NCBI GenBank assembly: GCA_902776645.1
Contig: CACYQT010000050.1
Coordinates: forward strand, 1 to 41,871
DNA: 41,871 bases
Origin: an uncultured bacterium
GTDB taxonomy: Bacteria > Verrucomicrobiota > Lentisphaeria > Oligosphaerales > Oligosphaeraceae
Reading direction: 5' to 3'
In this document: positions 24,484-33,469 of the stretch, one piece after another
Layout of the letters: every line of letters begins with the position of its first letter
Numbering within the stretch: the stretch's first letter is position 1
Notes under the pieces: generated by a model
Seen by the model: the letters and a program-made list of their open reading frames with translations, nothing else
What the model was told of the DNA's origin: nothing
Databases searched by the model: none
Made by a program: the position numbers and the translations under genes

Positions 24484-26700
24484 ATGAAAACGTTGTTCGA
24501 CCATGCCCGTGAAAAACTGATCCGCGAAGAGCAACCGCTCGCGGCCCGCATGCGGCCGCGGACATTGGACGAATACATCGGACAGGATCACATCTTAGCT
24601 CCAGGCAGGCTCTTACGACGCGCCATCCAGGCGGATCAACTTTCATCGCTCATCTTCTACGGCCCGCCCGGAACAGGCAAGACGACGCTCGCCAGCGTCA
24701 TCGCCAACACGACGAAAAGTCAGTTTGTCACACTGAACGCCGTCATGGCTGGCATCGCGGACTTGCGGGACATCACCGCCGCCGCCCAGGCCCGCCTCGG
24801 CGAACAGGGCCAACGGACCATCCTCTTCGTCGATGAAGTCCATCGCTGGAACAAGGCGCAGCAGGACGCCCTCCTCCCATGGGTCGAAAACGGCACCGTC
24901 ATTCTCATCGGCGCAACCACGGAGAATCCCTATTTTACTGTCAACAGGGCACTTGTGTCGCGTTCGCGCATTTTTCAACTGAAACCGCTCGACAACGAAA
25001 ACATCAAGGATATCATCCGGCAGGCCATCAAGGATCCAGTCCGCGGCTTCGGAGCGAAGAAAATCCTGTTCGACGACGACGCCCTCGACCATCTGGCGAA
25101 CGTCGCCAACGGCGACGCGCGGGCCGCCCTCAACGCCCTCGAGCTCGCCGTCGAAACGACGCCTGAAGACGATGAAAAAGTCATCCATATCACGATGGCC
25201 GTTGCGGAAGAGTCGATTCAGAAACGCGCCGTCCTCTATGACCGCGAAGGCGACTGCCATTTCGACACGATTTCCGCCTTCATCAAATCCATGCGCGGCT
25301 CCGATCCGGACGCCACGTTCTACTGGCTCGCGAAGATGGTCTATGCTGGCGAAGACCCACGCTTCATCTTCCGCCGCATGACGATTTTCTGCTCGGAGGA
25401 CATCGGCATGGCCGATCCGAAGGCCCTTCCCTTCGTCATCGCCGCGGCGGAAGCCTTTGATCGCGTCGGACTTCCGGAAGGCCATTATCCGCTCGCCCAC
25501 GCCGCCCTCTACTGCGCGACCGCCCCGAAATCCAATTCCGTCATGGGTTTCTTCGACGCGTTGAAAGTCGTCGGCTCCGAGCGGGAGGACGAAGTCCCCA
25601 ACCATCTGCGCGACGCGTCGCGGGACAAGGAGGGCTTCGGCCACGGCGTCGGCTACCAGTATCCACACGCCTACCGCGACCATTGGGTAGCCCAGCAGTA
25701 TCTTCCCGACTCGTTGCAAGGCAAGATATTCTATGAGCCGGGCACAATCGGCTACGAAGCGACGCTTGCGGACACCGTCCGCGACCGCCGTGAGCTCCAG
25801 CTGGCCGCCATCCGTGAAAATGATGCACGGCTCGCCCCGCCGGAAATCCTCACGTTCAGCCCGACGGACAAAAACACGGAGAAATGGCTTGCACGCGCCG
25901 CGGACAATCTCGCCCCGCAGCTTGCAACCATCCGCGAACGCCTTTTTGCCATGCATCCTGTTCAACGCCATAATCTTGTATTGGATTTAACGGCGGATGC
26001 GGGGGCTTTCCTCTGGGAAGCCGTCCGCAAAGCCCCCGAAGGCGGCGTCTGGGGCATCGTGAAGAATCAGCAGAATGCGGACATTCTCCTTGAACAAGCC
26101 AGCAATCTCAATTCATTGCGCCGCCCTAACCTATTGGTCTCCAAGCCTGAAACGCTTGCGGAATCATTTGGTAAATCCGAATGGAAGGACGTTCGTTTCG
26201 ATTTCATCATTGGACGGAACTTCCTCGCCAACACGACGGACAAAAAAGCCGCCGTCCAAAATATCGTCAAGCTGATGAATGAAAAATCGGCGGCCGTTGT
26301 CTTGGCGGAGAACATCGCCCGCCACACGCAACGGCTTGGGGCGCTTCTACAAGACCGTGGGGAGGAATGGCTTCCGAGAATCCGTCAGGCGGAGGACGAC
26401 ATCTATGGAAATCCAGACGATCCGCTTGTCAATTGGGATGAAACAACGCTGGTGGCCTATTTCGAAGACGCTGGTCATTCCGTAAAAAATGTTGAGTTAC
26501 AATCTTTTACACGAGAAATCATCATTTCGTCCGCGCAATTGCAGCATTGGTTCGACAACGCCCCCGGCAGTTTCCGCAGCCGTCTGCTCAAGCTCTGTTC
26601 TGAAGACGATGTGGACAATTTCTTCAACGCCGTCCGGGCGGAACTGCTGAACCACAAAGTCCAATGGTCGACACAGGTCGCATTTCTGCATATCATCTGA
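24484..26700 (+). CDS. rarA: Replication-associated recombination protein RarA fused to a methyltransferase-like domain
   Basis: 738 residues against about 430-450 for ordinary RarA/MgsA. Residues 1-440 are the AAA+ ATPase: [15 protein letters not shown], Walker [10 protein letters not shown] (60-68), Walker B FVDEVHR (D117, E118), GATTENPYF sensor region and [11 protein letters not shown], then the tetramerisation part ending GYQYPHAY. RarA acts at stalled forks with RecA and SSB. The C-terminal 280 residues begin a Rossmann-like fold at [19 protein letters not shown] (about 497-515), resembling motif I of SAM methyltransferases, though the GxGxG is degenerate. Cyanobacteria carry RarA fused to an unknown domain of similar size. 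It starts nine bases after the secreted-protein gene and ends at a bidirectional terminator. Confidence 0.88.
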   Translation: MKTLFDHAREKLIREEQPLAARMRPRTLDEYIGQDHILAPGRLLRRAIQADQLSSLIFYGPPGTGKTTLASVIANTTKSQFVTLNAVMAGIADLRDITAAAQARLGEQGQRTILFVDEVHRWNKAQQDALLPWVENGTVILIGATTENPYFTVNRALVSRSRIFQLKPLDNENIKDIIRQAIKDPVRGFGAKKILFDDDALDHLANVANGDARAALNALELAVETTPEDDEKVIHITMAVAEESIQKRAVLYDREGDCHFDTISAFIKSMRGSDPDATFYWLAKMVYAGEDPRFIFRRMTIFCSEDIGMADPKALPFVIAAAEAFDRVGLPEGHYPLAHAALYCATAPKSNSVMGFFDALKVVGSEREDEVPNHLRDASRDKEGFGHGVGYQYPHAYRDHWVAQQYLPDSLQGKIFYEPGTIGYEATLADTVRDRRELQLAAIRENDARLAPPEILTFSPTDKNTEKWLARAADNLAPQLATIRERLFAMHPVQRHNLVLDLTADAGAFLWEAVRKAPEGGVWGIVKNQQNADILLEQASNLNSLRRPNLLVSKPETLAESFGKSEWKDVRFDFIIGRNFLANTTDKKAAVQNIVKLMNEKSAAVVLAENIARHTQRLGALLQDRGEEWLPRIRQAEDDIYGNPDDPLVNWDETTLVAYFEDAGHSVKNVELQSFTREIIISSAQLQHWFDNAPGSFRSRLLKLCSEDDVDNFFNAVRAELLNHKVQWSTQVAFLHII

Positions 26701-26713
26701 TCAAAAGCGACAA

Positions 26714-26745
26714 AAAGCCTTGCCAACGATTCGCGGCAAGGCTTT
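26714..26745. terminator. Bidirectional terminator between rarA and the D-amino-acid operon
   Basis: A perfect 11-bp stem, AAAGCCTTGCC / GGCAAGGCTTT, with a 10-base loop has an A-run before it and T-rich sequence after it. It lies between convergent genes, so it likely serves both. Confidence 0.88.
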
Positions 26746-26777
26746 CTGTTTTCTGCATCTATCTCGTGAAAAGGAAA

Positions 26778-27800
26778 TTACGGCACGAGATTGTCGGCAC
26801 CGAAGCGGACAGGATCGTTGGCGGGCAAGCCTGTCTCGTCTTCCGCACGTTTCACGGCATCCTTCGCTTCCTGTTCGGTCAGCATTTGCGTGTTCAATGC
26901 AATGCCATAGACTTTCGCGGGCGGAAGCGCGCCGCCGGCACTCGCCAGATCTTCATAGACCTGCGCGACTTTCTTCAGCGGCGGGAACTTGATCCACGTG
27001 AAATCACGCAGATGATCGAGACCGCACTTGTGGTTCAACAGCAGATGCGTCGGACAGGAACCGCGCAGCAACGGCATGGTCGCCGTGCTCCCGGGATGCA
27101 GGACGGAGCCCTGTCCTTCAATGATAATCAGTTCATTGTCAGCGAGTTCCAGCACGCCTTTCTCAATGGCGCCGCAGGCGTAGTCCAGTTTGATGGCGTC
27201 CAGCGGAACGCCTTTGCCGCGCAGGACGATGCCGATCTGGCCCGTCGCGAGGAAGTCGGCCTTGATACCGCGCTTCCGCGCCGCTTCCAAGACCTTCAGA
27301 CCGGCCGTCATCTTGCCGTTCGCCATGTCCGTTCCGACAATCAGCATGCGTTTGTTGTTCAGCTCATGCGCACGGCCTTTGCCGATGCCGAGGCCGCTCG
27401 GCTCCTGGCGAACATCCCATACCCACTGATCCGGCTTCAGATTCGGATAGCGCAATCCAAGCTTGACATGCAGACCGTTCACAATGCTCATACCGATTTC
27501 AATCGCTCGGTCCAGCATCGGATACCAGAAATCTGGAAGCAATCCGCCGGACGGCGCCATGCCGATGACAAGCGCCTTCGCGCCCAACGCCGCCGCCTCA
27601 TCCACGTCTTTGATGATCGGCGTGTTGCCGCGCGGCAGCTGCGGCATGATATCCTTTGACAGCTTGCCGGCCTTCGTGCTGTCGATGATTCCCAATATCG
27701 GATTTTCCGCGAAACGGAGCAGGTCATAGCACATCTTGCCATGAATGTCTCCGTAGCAGTCTTCCATGAAAATGACGATTGGAGTTGATGGTGTGAACAT
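26778..27800 (-). CDS. DUF1611 family protein, DgcN-like N-acetyltransferase candidate
   Basis: 340 residues of the DUF1611 family. GIIDSTKAGK near residue 38, VIGMAPSGGLLP (78-89), the P-loop-like GTDMANGKMTAG (156-167) and IIIEGQGSVLHPGS are its recognisable blocks, giving a Rossmann-like N-terminal half and a P-loop NTPase-like C-terminal half. DUF1611 members named DgcN acetylate D-glutamate, and their usual partner DgcA is an enolase-superfamily racemase of N-acetyl-D-Glu. The neighbouring gene encodes just such an enolase homologue, which supports this role. It is the last gene of a three-gene minus-strand operon, 68 bases after the enolase gene. The exact substrate here is inference. 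Confidence 0.82.
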   Translation of the reverse strand: MFTPSTPIVIFMEDCYGDIHGKMCYDLLRFAENPILGIIDSTKAGKLSKDIMPQLPRGNTPIIKDVDEAAALGAKALVIGMAPSGGLLPDFWYPMLDRAIEIGMSIVNGLHVKLGLRYPNLKPDQWVWDVRQEPSGLGIGKGRAHELNNKRMLIVGTDMANGKMTAGLKVLEAARKRGIKADFLATGQIGIVLRGKGVPLDAIKLDYACGAIEKGVLELADNELIIIEGQGSVLHPGSTATMPLLRGSCPTHLLLNHKCGLDHLRDFTWIKFPPLKKVAQVYEDLASAGGALPPAKVYGIALNTQMLTEQEAKDAVKRAEDETGLPANDPVRFGADNLVP

Positions 27801-27868
27801 CTTGGTCTTGTAATGCCTCTTCTTAATTGATTGTCATCTTGTCTTTCAACAAGTTTAATTCCAAATAG

Positions 27869-28903
27869 TTAGATAAACGACGCACCATGTCCGGGGGCGT
27901 CCGTCGGCAGCACAACGCCGTCCGTCATGACGGCGCCGCGCGCAGGATCGTTCAACAGGTTGAAGTGCGAATCCAAGTCGATATGGTCGAACAACGCCCC
28001 GATGGACGCGCCGGCGGAAATATCGACGGACGATTCGCCCATGCAGCCGATCATCGTGCCCAAGCCATGCGCACGGGCCACCGCCACGATCCGCAAGGCC
28101 TCCGTCAATCCGCCGCATTTCATCAGCTTCAGATTGACGCCGTCGACGCGATCTGCCAACTTCGGGACATCCGACGCATACCATATCGATTCATCGACGT
28201 AGATCGGCAGCGGACGGTCTTTGAACAGTTCTGGCAACTGGTCTTCCGCGCCCTTCACCAACGGCTGTTCGACATAGTCCACGCCCTGCTCCGCCAGCCA
28301 TTTCATCATGACTTTCGCGTTTTCGAGCGACCAACCGCCGTTGGCATCGACGCGCAGTCCCGCATGGAACGGCGCGGCGGCTTCTTTCGCCGCCATGAAA
28401 TGGCCGCGGTCCGCATCCAGCCCGTCAGGCGACCCAAGCTTGATTTTCAAGAACTTAGCTCCTGTACGAGACAGAATCTCCGGAACGCGTTCCTTTGTGA
28501 TTTCAGGCGGATTGATGCCGATCGTCAACGATGTCGCAGGGGATTCGCGCGGAAGCCCGAAAACACGCCACAACGGCTGCCCGCAGGCTTTTCCAAACGC
28601 ATCCCACAACGCGATGTCCAAAGCCGCCAAGGCCCGCGGCCGAATGCCGCGTGCTCTGGCTTCGCTCCAGACCTGCGCGATGGACGGGCTGTCCGACAGC
28701 GCCGCCACGAACGGCTCCAGTTCGGCAAGCCCCGTGTCGCAGTTCTCGCCCTGCTCCGTCGTCGTGCTCGCAAGTTCGCCGACGCCTGTCCGCCCAAACG
28801 CCTCGACGCAGACGAACAGATTCTCCGAACCCGTTATCACGCCGCGGCTGATCGCCAGCGGATACCGTTTCTTCAAAAACAACCGTTTGTACGTTACGCG
28901 CAT
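27869..28903 (-). CDS. Enolase-superfamily dipeptide epimerase / N-acetyl-D-Glu racemase-like
   Basis: 344 residues. The muconate-lactonising subgroup active site is complete: K153-x-K155 (FLKIKLG), metal ligands D186 (DANGGW), E212 (EQP) and D237 (DES), and the second base K262 (KLMKCGGL). The N-terminal capping domain and ALDIALWDAFGK fit L-Ala-D/L-Glu epimerases, which recycle muropeptides. The DUF1611 neighbour makes N-acetyl-D-Glu racemase (DgcA) an equal candidate. Acting on N-acyl-Glu or Ala-Glu, it would convert D-Glu from peptidoglycan into the L form. It starts 16 bases after the DegT stop, so the two are co-transcribed. No signal peptide is seen. Confidence 0.87.
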   Translation of the reverse strand: MRVTYKRLFLKKRYPLAISRGVITGSENLFVCVEAFGRTGVGELASTTTEQGENCDTGLAELEPFVAALSDSPSIAQVWSEARARGIRPRALAALDIALWDAFGKACGQPLWRVFGLPRESPATSLTIGINPPEITKERVPEILSRTGAKFLKIKLGSPDGLDADRGHFMAAKEAAAPFHAGLRVDANGGWSLENAKVMMKWLAEQGVDYVEQPLVKGAEDQLPELFKDRPLPIYVDESIWYASDVPKLADRVDGVNLKLMKCGGLTEALRIVAVARAHGLGTMIGCMGESSVDISAGASIGALFDHIDLDSHFNLLNDPARGAVMTDGVVLPTDAPGHGASFI

Positions 28904-28919
28904 AGTTCCGCCTTCAAAA

Positions 28920-30110
28920 TCAGAGCTTCTTCAAGCAGGTGATCAACGCCGCGCAGATGTAGCGGTTGTCGTCGGACGACATCGTCGGATGTAGCGACAC
29001 GCACATCATGCGTTTCGCATATTCTTCCGACTTCGGCGTCGTCATACCGTACGCGTCCGCCAACATCTTTCTGCTCAGATACTGCGGCGCGTTCGCGACG
29101 ACGCAGCCCACGCCGTATTCGTCATTCATCATCTTGATCAACGCGTCGCGCTTCTCGCCGGCCCATTCCTTCTTCAGTGTGATGGCATACAAATAATAGG
29201 TATGGACGCATTCAAGCGGTTCGTAAGGAAGCTCGATGCCTTCGACGCCCGCCAGCAGACGATTGCGTTCGTAGGCGACGCGGCGGCGGCCGTCGATGAA
29301 GCTGTCCAACTTGCTCAACTGGACAAGACCGACCGCGGCCTGCACTTTCGTCATGACGTTGGACGTGCCCCATGCATCGACGCCACCGCCGTACATACGC
29401 ACGGAATGCGCATATTCGTTCAGCCACGGATCATCCGTCACGATCATGCCGCCTTCGCCGAGCGTCGTCATGTTCTTCATGGTATGGAAGGAGAAAATGG
29501 TCGCCCATCCCAACTTGCCGATCTTCTCGCCCTTGTAGCTGCCGCCGCATGCGCGAGCCGCGTCGCCGATGACTTTCGGCGGACCGTATTTCGGATGCGG
29601 ATGGCGTTCGGCGATTTCAATGTATTTGTCCATCGGGGCGCACATACCATGGATATGGACAGGGAAGATGGCGCGTGTACGCGGCGTGATCTTCTTCTCA
29701 ACATCTTCCGGATCAAGCATATAGGTCTTGGGATCGACTTCGCCCCAGACAACCTTGCCGCCCGCGCCGTAAACGGCCAGAGGCGCCGCGCCGAAGTTGA
29801 CCGGCGGGACGATGACTTCGTCGCCCGGCTCCAATTTCAAAGCGCGCATCACGATATCGATACCAGGGCCTGCGGAGTTCACGGCCGTCGCGTATTTCGT
29901 GCCGACGTATTCGGCGAAAGCCGCTTCGAATTCCGGAATCGGCGACGCGGAGAAGCCGAAACCGACGTTCGGATCCATTGATTCCTTAATGGCGTTCACA
30001 GCGGCATCGATTTCCTCCTGACCGTAAACGGAACCCAGCAGAGGTTCGGAACGCCAGTTGCAAGCAGGACGTTTCGCCAACGCGGCGTCAATTTCAACTT
30101 GAGTCATCAT
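28920..30110 (-). CDS. DegT/DnrJ/EryC1/StrS family PLP aminotransferase
   Basis: 396 residues. The catalytic Lys is K212 in FSFHTMKNMTTLGEGGMIVT, with D183 (IGDAARACGG) facing the PLP nitrogen; the family order VNSAGPGIDIVMRAL, GDEVIVPPVNF and HIHGMCAPMDKY is kept. Family enzymes aminate keto-sugars or, less often, act as dehydratases or on other keto groups. The usual sugar-nucleotide neighbours are absent. Instead it leads an operon with an N-acyl-amino-acid epimerase and a DUF1611 protein, so an amino or keto acid substrate linked to D-Glu is worth considering. AAGGGG lies about ten bases before tandem ATG codons; I used the first. Confidence 0.87.
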   Translation of the reverse strand: MMTQVEIDAALAKRPACNWRSEPLLGSVYGQEEIDAAVNAIKESMDPNVGFGFSASPIPEFEAAFAEYVGTKYATAVNSAGPGIDIVMRALKLEPGDEVIVPPVNFGAAPLAVYGAGGKVVWGEVDPKTYMLDPEDVEKKITPRTRAIFPVHIHGMCAPMDKYIEIAERHPHPKYGPPKVIGDAARACGGSYKGEKIGKLGWATIFSFHTMKNMTTLGEGGMIVTDDPWLNEYAHSVRMYGGGVDAWGTSNVMTKVQAAVGLVQLSKLDSFIDGRRRVAYERNRLLAGVEGIELPYEPLECVHTYYLYAITLKKEWAGEKRDALIKMMNDEYGVGCVVANAPQYLSRKMLADAYGMTTPKSEEYAKRMMCVSLHPTMSSDDNRYICAALITCLKKL

Positions 30111-30193
30111 AGCGGTTACCCCTTGATTTTCTTTACTTGTTTTTTATACTCCAAAAAGAAAAAACACAAAATCATCATTAACTTACAAATCAT

Positions 30194-30207
30194 TTGCATC
30201 TGTGCAA
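30194..30207. promoter_or_regulatory. Small inverted repeat in the divergent control region
   Basis: TTGCA-TCTG-TGCAA, inside the wider ACTTAC...GTAAACT context, sits in the 255-base AT-rich gap between the divergent DegT and FtsW/RodA genes. It has the size and symmetry of a dimer-binding operator. No repressor is known, so the role is a guess. Confidence 0.3.
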
Positions 30208-30365
30208 GTAAACTACCGCCTGAAAATCGACTTTTTCATCGCGATGCGCGGAGTTATGGCATCCAGTCCAGTTTTTTTGCGTCGCAAGCTAATTTTTCGC
30301 CCACTTCATTCGTTATGTTATAGGAATTGTTTTGTCCGAGAGAGTATTTTCAAAGAGAGGGAAAA

Positions 30366-31646
30366 ATGAAGAGAGGGAATGAAAACACAAGGGATATTGA
30401 CGACATGCTCAAGTCATTGTTCATCTACACTGGTCTGCTGTTGCTGGTCACCGTCCTGCTGATCAGCATCGGGCTCATCATGATCGCATCAACGACCTCC
30501 ACGAGCGTCGGCATGTTTTTTTTCAACCGGCAATTGATCTGGATCGGCGTCGGCCTTGTCGGCGGCGTCATCATCTCCCGCATTCCGCCGGCGTTTCTCG
30601 TCAAATACTCGCACCTTTTCCTCATCGCCCTCTGTATCGCGTTGACATATCTTTTCATCCTGCGTTTCATTGACAAGGTATGCGGCTCGGAGATCGCCAC
30701 GAAGCTGCCGCTCTGCCCGTCAGAAATCGTCAACGGCAAGTTGCGTGGCGGCATCAAAGGCGGTTTCCGCTGGCTGGTCTTCCCCATGGGCGTCTCCATC
30801 CAACCGTCGGAATTCGTCAAAATCGCCATTCTTCTGTTTCTTGCCTCCTACTATGGCACGCGTGACGACGAGACGATCCGTTCCTTCTACAAGGGAATCG
30901 TCGTACCGATGGTTCCGACGGGCTACGCCCTTCTCGCCATCTTTTTTGGAAAGGACCTAAGCCAGACGGTCATCACCGCCATGATGGTCGGCGCCATCAT
31001 GTTCCTGGCAGGCGTCAAAACACGCTATCTCACCTTGTTATGCGTGATCGCCGCCGTTGCCGCGATCTGTCTGGTGATGACCAGCGACATGCGGCGCGCA
31101 CGTGTCAAAGGCTGGCTCAAGCCGCAATCGCAGACTGAGCAGGCCAAGCTTGACAAGACGTCCAGATACCAGCTCAAACTGTCAGAAATGGCTCTGGGCG
31201 GCGGCGGCATGTTGGGCCGTGGCTTCATGAAAAGCATCATGAAGAACAACTACCTTCCGGAGGCGCATACGGATTTCATCATCGCCATTCTCGGGGAGGA
31301 GTTCGGACTGTTCGGAATTCTCGTGGTCATGGTATTGTACACATTGTTCATGCTGAGCCTCTTCGGCATCTCCAAGCTGTGCGTCGACCGCATCAGCATG
31401 CTGATCTGCCAAGGCATCGGCGTCCTCATCCCCTTCCAGGCGCTGATCAACATCGGCGTCGTCAGCGGCTTCTTCCCCACGACCGGGCTGACCGCCCCCT
31501 TCATCAGCTACGGCGGCTCCAGCAGCATCTCCCTTCTGATCTGCATGGGGCTTGTCAGCAACGTATGCATCAACAACATGTCCATTCATTCGACTTCCGC
31601 GCAAAGCGAAACCGTCCTGCCAAGAAAACTAAATTTCTCCAACTGA
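30366..31646 (+). CDS. FtsW/RodA/SpoVE (SEDS) peptidoglycan polymerase
   Basis: 426 residues from the ATG at 30366, which follows AGAGAGGGAAAA; an in-frame TTG at 30327 is rejected. About ten membrane helices are seen. Conserved SEDS blocks are GFRWLVFPMGVSIQPSEFVK, then GKDLSQTVI, LPEAHTDFIIAILGEEFGLFG, and FPTTGLTAPFISYGGSSSIS near the end. These proteins polymerise glycan strands from lipid II, paired with a class B penicillin-binding protein. LPEAHTDF favours FtsW over RodA, which usually has LPExxTDFIF, but the gene stands 6 kb before the dcw cluster rather than in it. It starts a same-strand run with an M42 peptidase and recO. Confidence 0.9.
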   Translation: MKRGNENTRDIDDMLKSLFIYTGLLLLVTVLLISIGLIMIASTTSTSVGMFFFNRQLIWIGVGLVGGVIISRIPPAFLVKYSHLFLIALCIALTYLFILRFIDKVCGSEIATKLPLCPSEIVNGKLRGGIKGGFRWLVFPMGVSIQPSEFVKIAILLFLASYYGTRDDETIRSFYKGIVVPMVPTGYALLAIFFGKDLSQTVITAMMVGAIMFLAGVKTRYLTLLCVIAAVAAICLVMTSDMRRARVKGWLKPQSQTEQAKLDKTSRYQLKLSEMALGGGGMLGRGFMKSIMKNNYLPEAHTDFIIAILGEEFGLFGILVVMVLYTLFMLSLFGISKLCVDRISMLICQGIGVLIPFQALINIGVVSGFFPTTGLTAPFISYGGSSSISLLICMGLVSNVCINNMSIHSTSAQSETVLPRKLNFSN

Positions 31647-31656
31647 ACGAACGACC

Positions 31657-32655
31657 ATGCTTTCCAATACCATGCCCCTTTTATTCGACCTGCTGAAATG
31701 CCATGCCACGCCTGGTGATGAAGACGAAGTCGCCGAACTCCTTCTGAAGACATGGAAGGAGGCCGGCTGGACAACGCAATCTCTTGGAAGATATGCCGTT
31801 ACCGCCGTCCGTGAACCGGACGGCGCTCCGGCCGACGCCAAGACGATTCTTGTCTGCGCGCATATGGATTCGCCCGGATTCATCGTCCAATCCGTTAATA
31901 AAGACCTGACCGTCAACGCCATCAACATCGGCTATCCGCATTTTGATGAACCGGAAACCGCTGTTGTCGTCAAACAGGCGGATGGGCAAAAAATACCTGC
32001 GACGCTTTACAACCAGCCAGAGGATATGAAAATATATCCGCTGGTAGCAGAGTCGCCGCTCATGCGCGGCGACCGCCTCTGCTACGCCTGCGAACCATCC
32101 GTCCATGACGGAATCATCGAATCGCCGTTTTTGGACAACCGCCTCGGCTGTTTCGCGTTGTGCGAAATCGCCGCCGCCGTCAAATCGCCAAAGCTCCGCG
32201 TCATGCTCGCCGCGACATCAGGAGAGGAGTTCACGGGCTTTGGCGCTTCCGTTCTCGCAGCGCATTGCAAGCCTGACTTAATCATCTGCCTGGACGCGAC
32301 ATATGAGGAAGAAGAACAGAATGTGCTGATCGGCAACGGCCCTGTTCTCACCGTATCGGACAAATCCGTTCTGCTCAGCCAGAAGACCGTCGAATCTTTG
32401 AAACGCCATTGCGCGGCGTGGGGTGTCCCGCTCCAGACGGAAATCTACAATTTCAGCGGAACGGATGCACGAGCCTTTCCGTCGCAAGGCATCACGGCTC
32501 CCGCCTTGCCGATTCTCATCCCCACGACAGGCAACCACACGCCGCTGGAAACCGCATCATTGCAGGACATCGAAGCCCTGAACGCCCTTCTTTTCAAGCT
32601 TTGCACGGATGAAGCAGCCGTCGCCTCGCTTCTGGACGACATTGCATCCTTCTGA
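31657..32655 (+). CDS. M42 family metallopeptidase (glutamyl/deblocking aminopeptidase-like)
   Basis: 332 residues. The two-metal site of family M42 is visible in order: H69-x-D71 (CAHMDSPG), bridging D160 (FLDNRLGC), catalytic E190 and ligand E191 (SGEEFTGFG), D213 (CLDAT) and H294 (TTGNHTPLE). The insert between about 80 and 150 is the PA-like tetramerisation domain. Members are cytoplasmic dodecameric aminopeptidases, once misnamed endoglucanase M. It begins ten bases after the SEDS gene, so it shares its transcript, and precedes recO by 11 bases. Substrate preference cannot be fixed from motifs; it may act on peptides from protein or wall turnover. Confidence 0.88.
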   Translation: MLSNTMPLLFDLLKCHATPGDEDEVAELLLKTWKEAGWTTQSLGRYAVTAVREPDGAPADAKTILVCAHMDSPGFIVQSVNKDLTVNAINIGYPHFDEPETAVVVKQADGQKIPATLYNQPEDMKIYPLVAESPLMRGDRLCYACEPSVHDGIIESPFLDNRLGCFALCEIAAAVKSPKLRVMLAATSGEEFTGFGASVLAAHCKPDLIICLDATYEEEEQNVLIGNGPVLTVSDKSVLLSQKTVESLKRHCAAWGVPLQTEIYNFSGTDARAFPSQGITAPALPILIPTTGNHTPLETASLQDIEALNALLFKLCTDEAAVASLLDDIASF

Positions 32656-32666
32656 AACACAACGTC

Positions 32667-33299
32667 ATGCCACAGGAGATACAGGAAACGGATTTCATCG
32701 TCCTGCGGACGACGCGCTACGGCGAAGGCAAGCTGATCGTCAACGGCCTGACGCCGTCAGGCCGTCTGTCTTTCATTGCCTTCGGCGCTGTCGGCGGCGG
32801 GAAAAAAGGCGGGCTCGACTTCGAGCTCTTCCGTCTCCTCCATGTCTCCTATCAGGAGACGGAACGCGAGCTGCAGAAATGCAACGATACCGCCATCATC
32901 GCCGACTACGGCGGCCTTGCGCGCCACTTCGACAGCTATTCCGCCGCTTGCTGGCTGTCGCAATTCAGTCTAGCTAACATGCCGTCCGGCCTCGATTGCC
33001 GTTATTTTTTCGAATCCGTCCGAATCGCGCTCGAACGTCTGGCGGCCCAGTCCGCCCTGCCCGCCGCCGTCATCACTGGCGTCATTCTCGTCTATCTGCG
33101 CGAAGGCGGCTGGCTTTCCGACTACGACGACTCGCCGCAGACCGCCCGTCAAATCCAAATTCTATTGGAAATGGCCCTCGGCGGCGACATTCCGCGTCTC
33201 GCGAAGGACAATTGGGAGCAGCTCCATCAGTGGGCTCTCGCCCTTCTGCGGATGAACGACGAATGCATCATGCCCGGCGAACAACGATACCAATCGTGA
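32667..33299 (+). CDS. recO: DNA repair protein RecO (compact form)
   Basis: 210 residues, shorter than the usual 235-250. The N-terminal OB fold is recognisable from FIVLRTTRYGEGKLIVNGLT with PSGRLSFIAFGAVGGGKKGG after it, matching the RecO start. A helical region follows to the end (ARHFDSYSAACWLSQFSLA). The zinc-binding Cys cluster found in many RecO C-termini is absent; only two scattered Cys are in that half. RecO loads RecA onto SSB-coated DNA with RecR. It is the third gene in the SEDS-peptidase-recO run. The call rests on the OB fold; the divergent C-terminus keeps it below certain. Confidence 0.78.
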   Translation: MPQEIQETDFIVLRTTRYGEGKLIVNGLTPSGRLSFIAFGAVGGGKKGGLDFELFRLLHVSYQETERELQKCNDTAIIADYGGLARHFDSYSAACWLSQFSLANMPSGLDCRYFFESVRIALERLAAQSALPAAVITGVILVYLREGGWLSDYDDSPQTARQIQILLEMALGGDIPRLAKDNWEQLHQWALALLRMNDECIMPGEQRYQS

Positions 33300-33469
33300 C
33301 CCCCGTCATCAGCGGCGGAGCGGACAGCCTATGGCTCACGATGCTTATGGCCTATGGTTCATGGCTCAAATCAGCCGTCGTCATTTGAAAAATGGCCTTT
33401 CCCATATTACCTTATATAATTTGCAAATGACATTTTATCATCGTCTTTAGCAAACAATCTGGATTCAAC

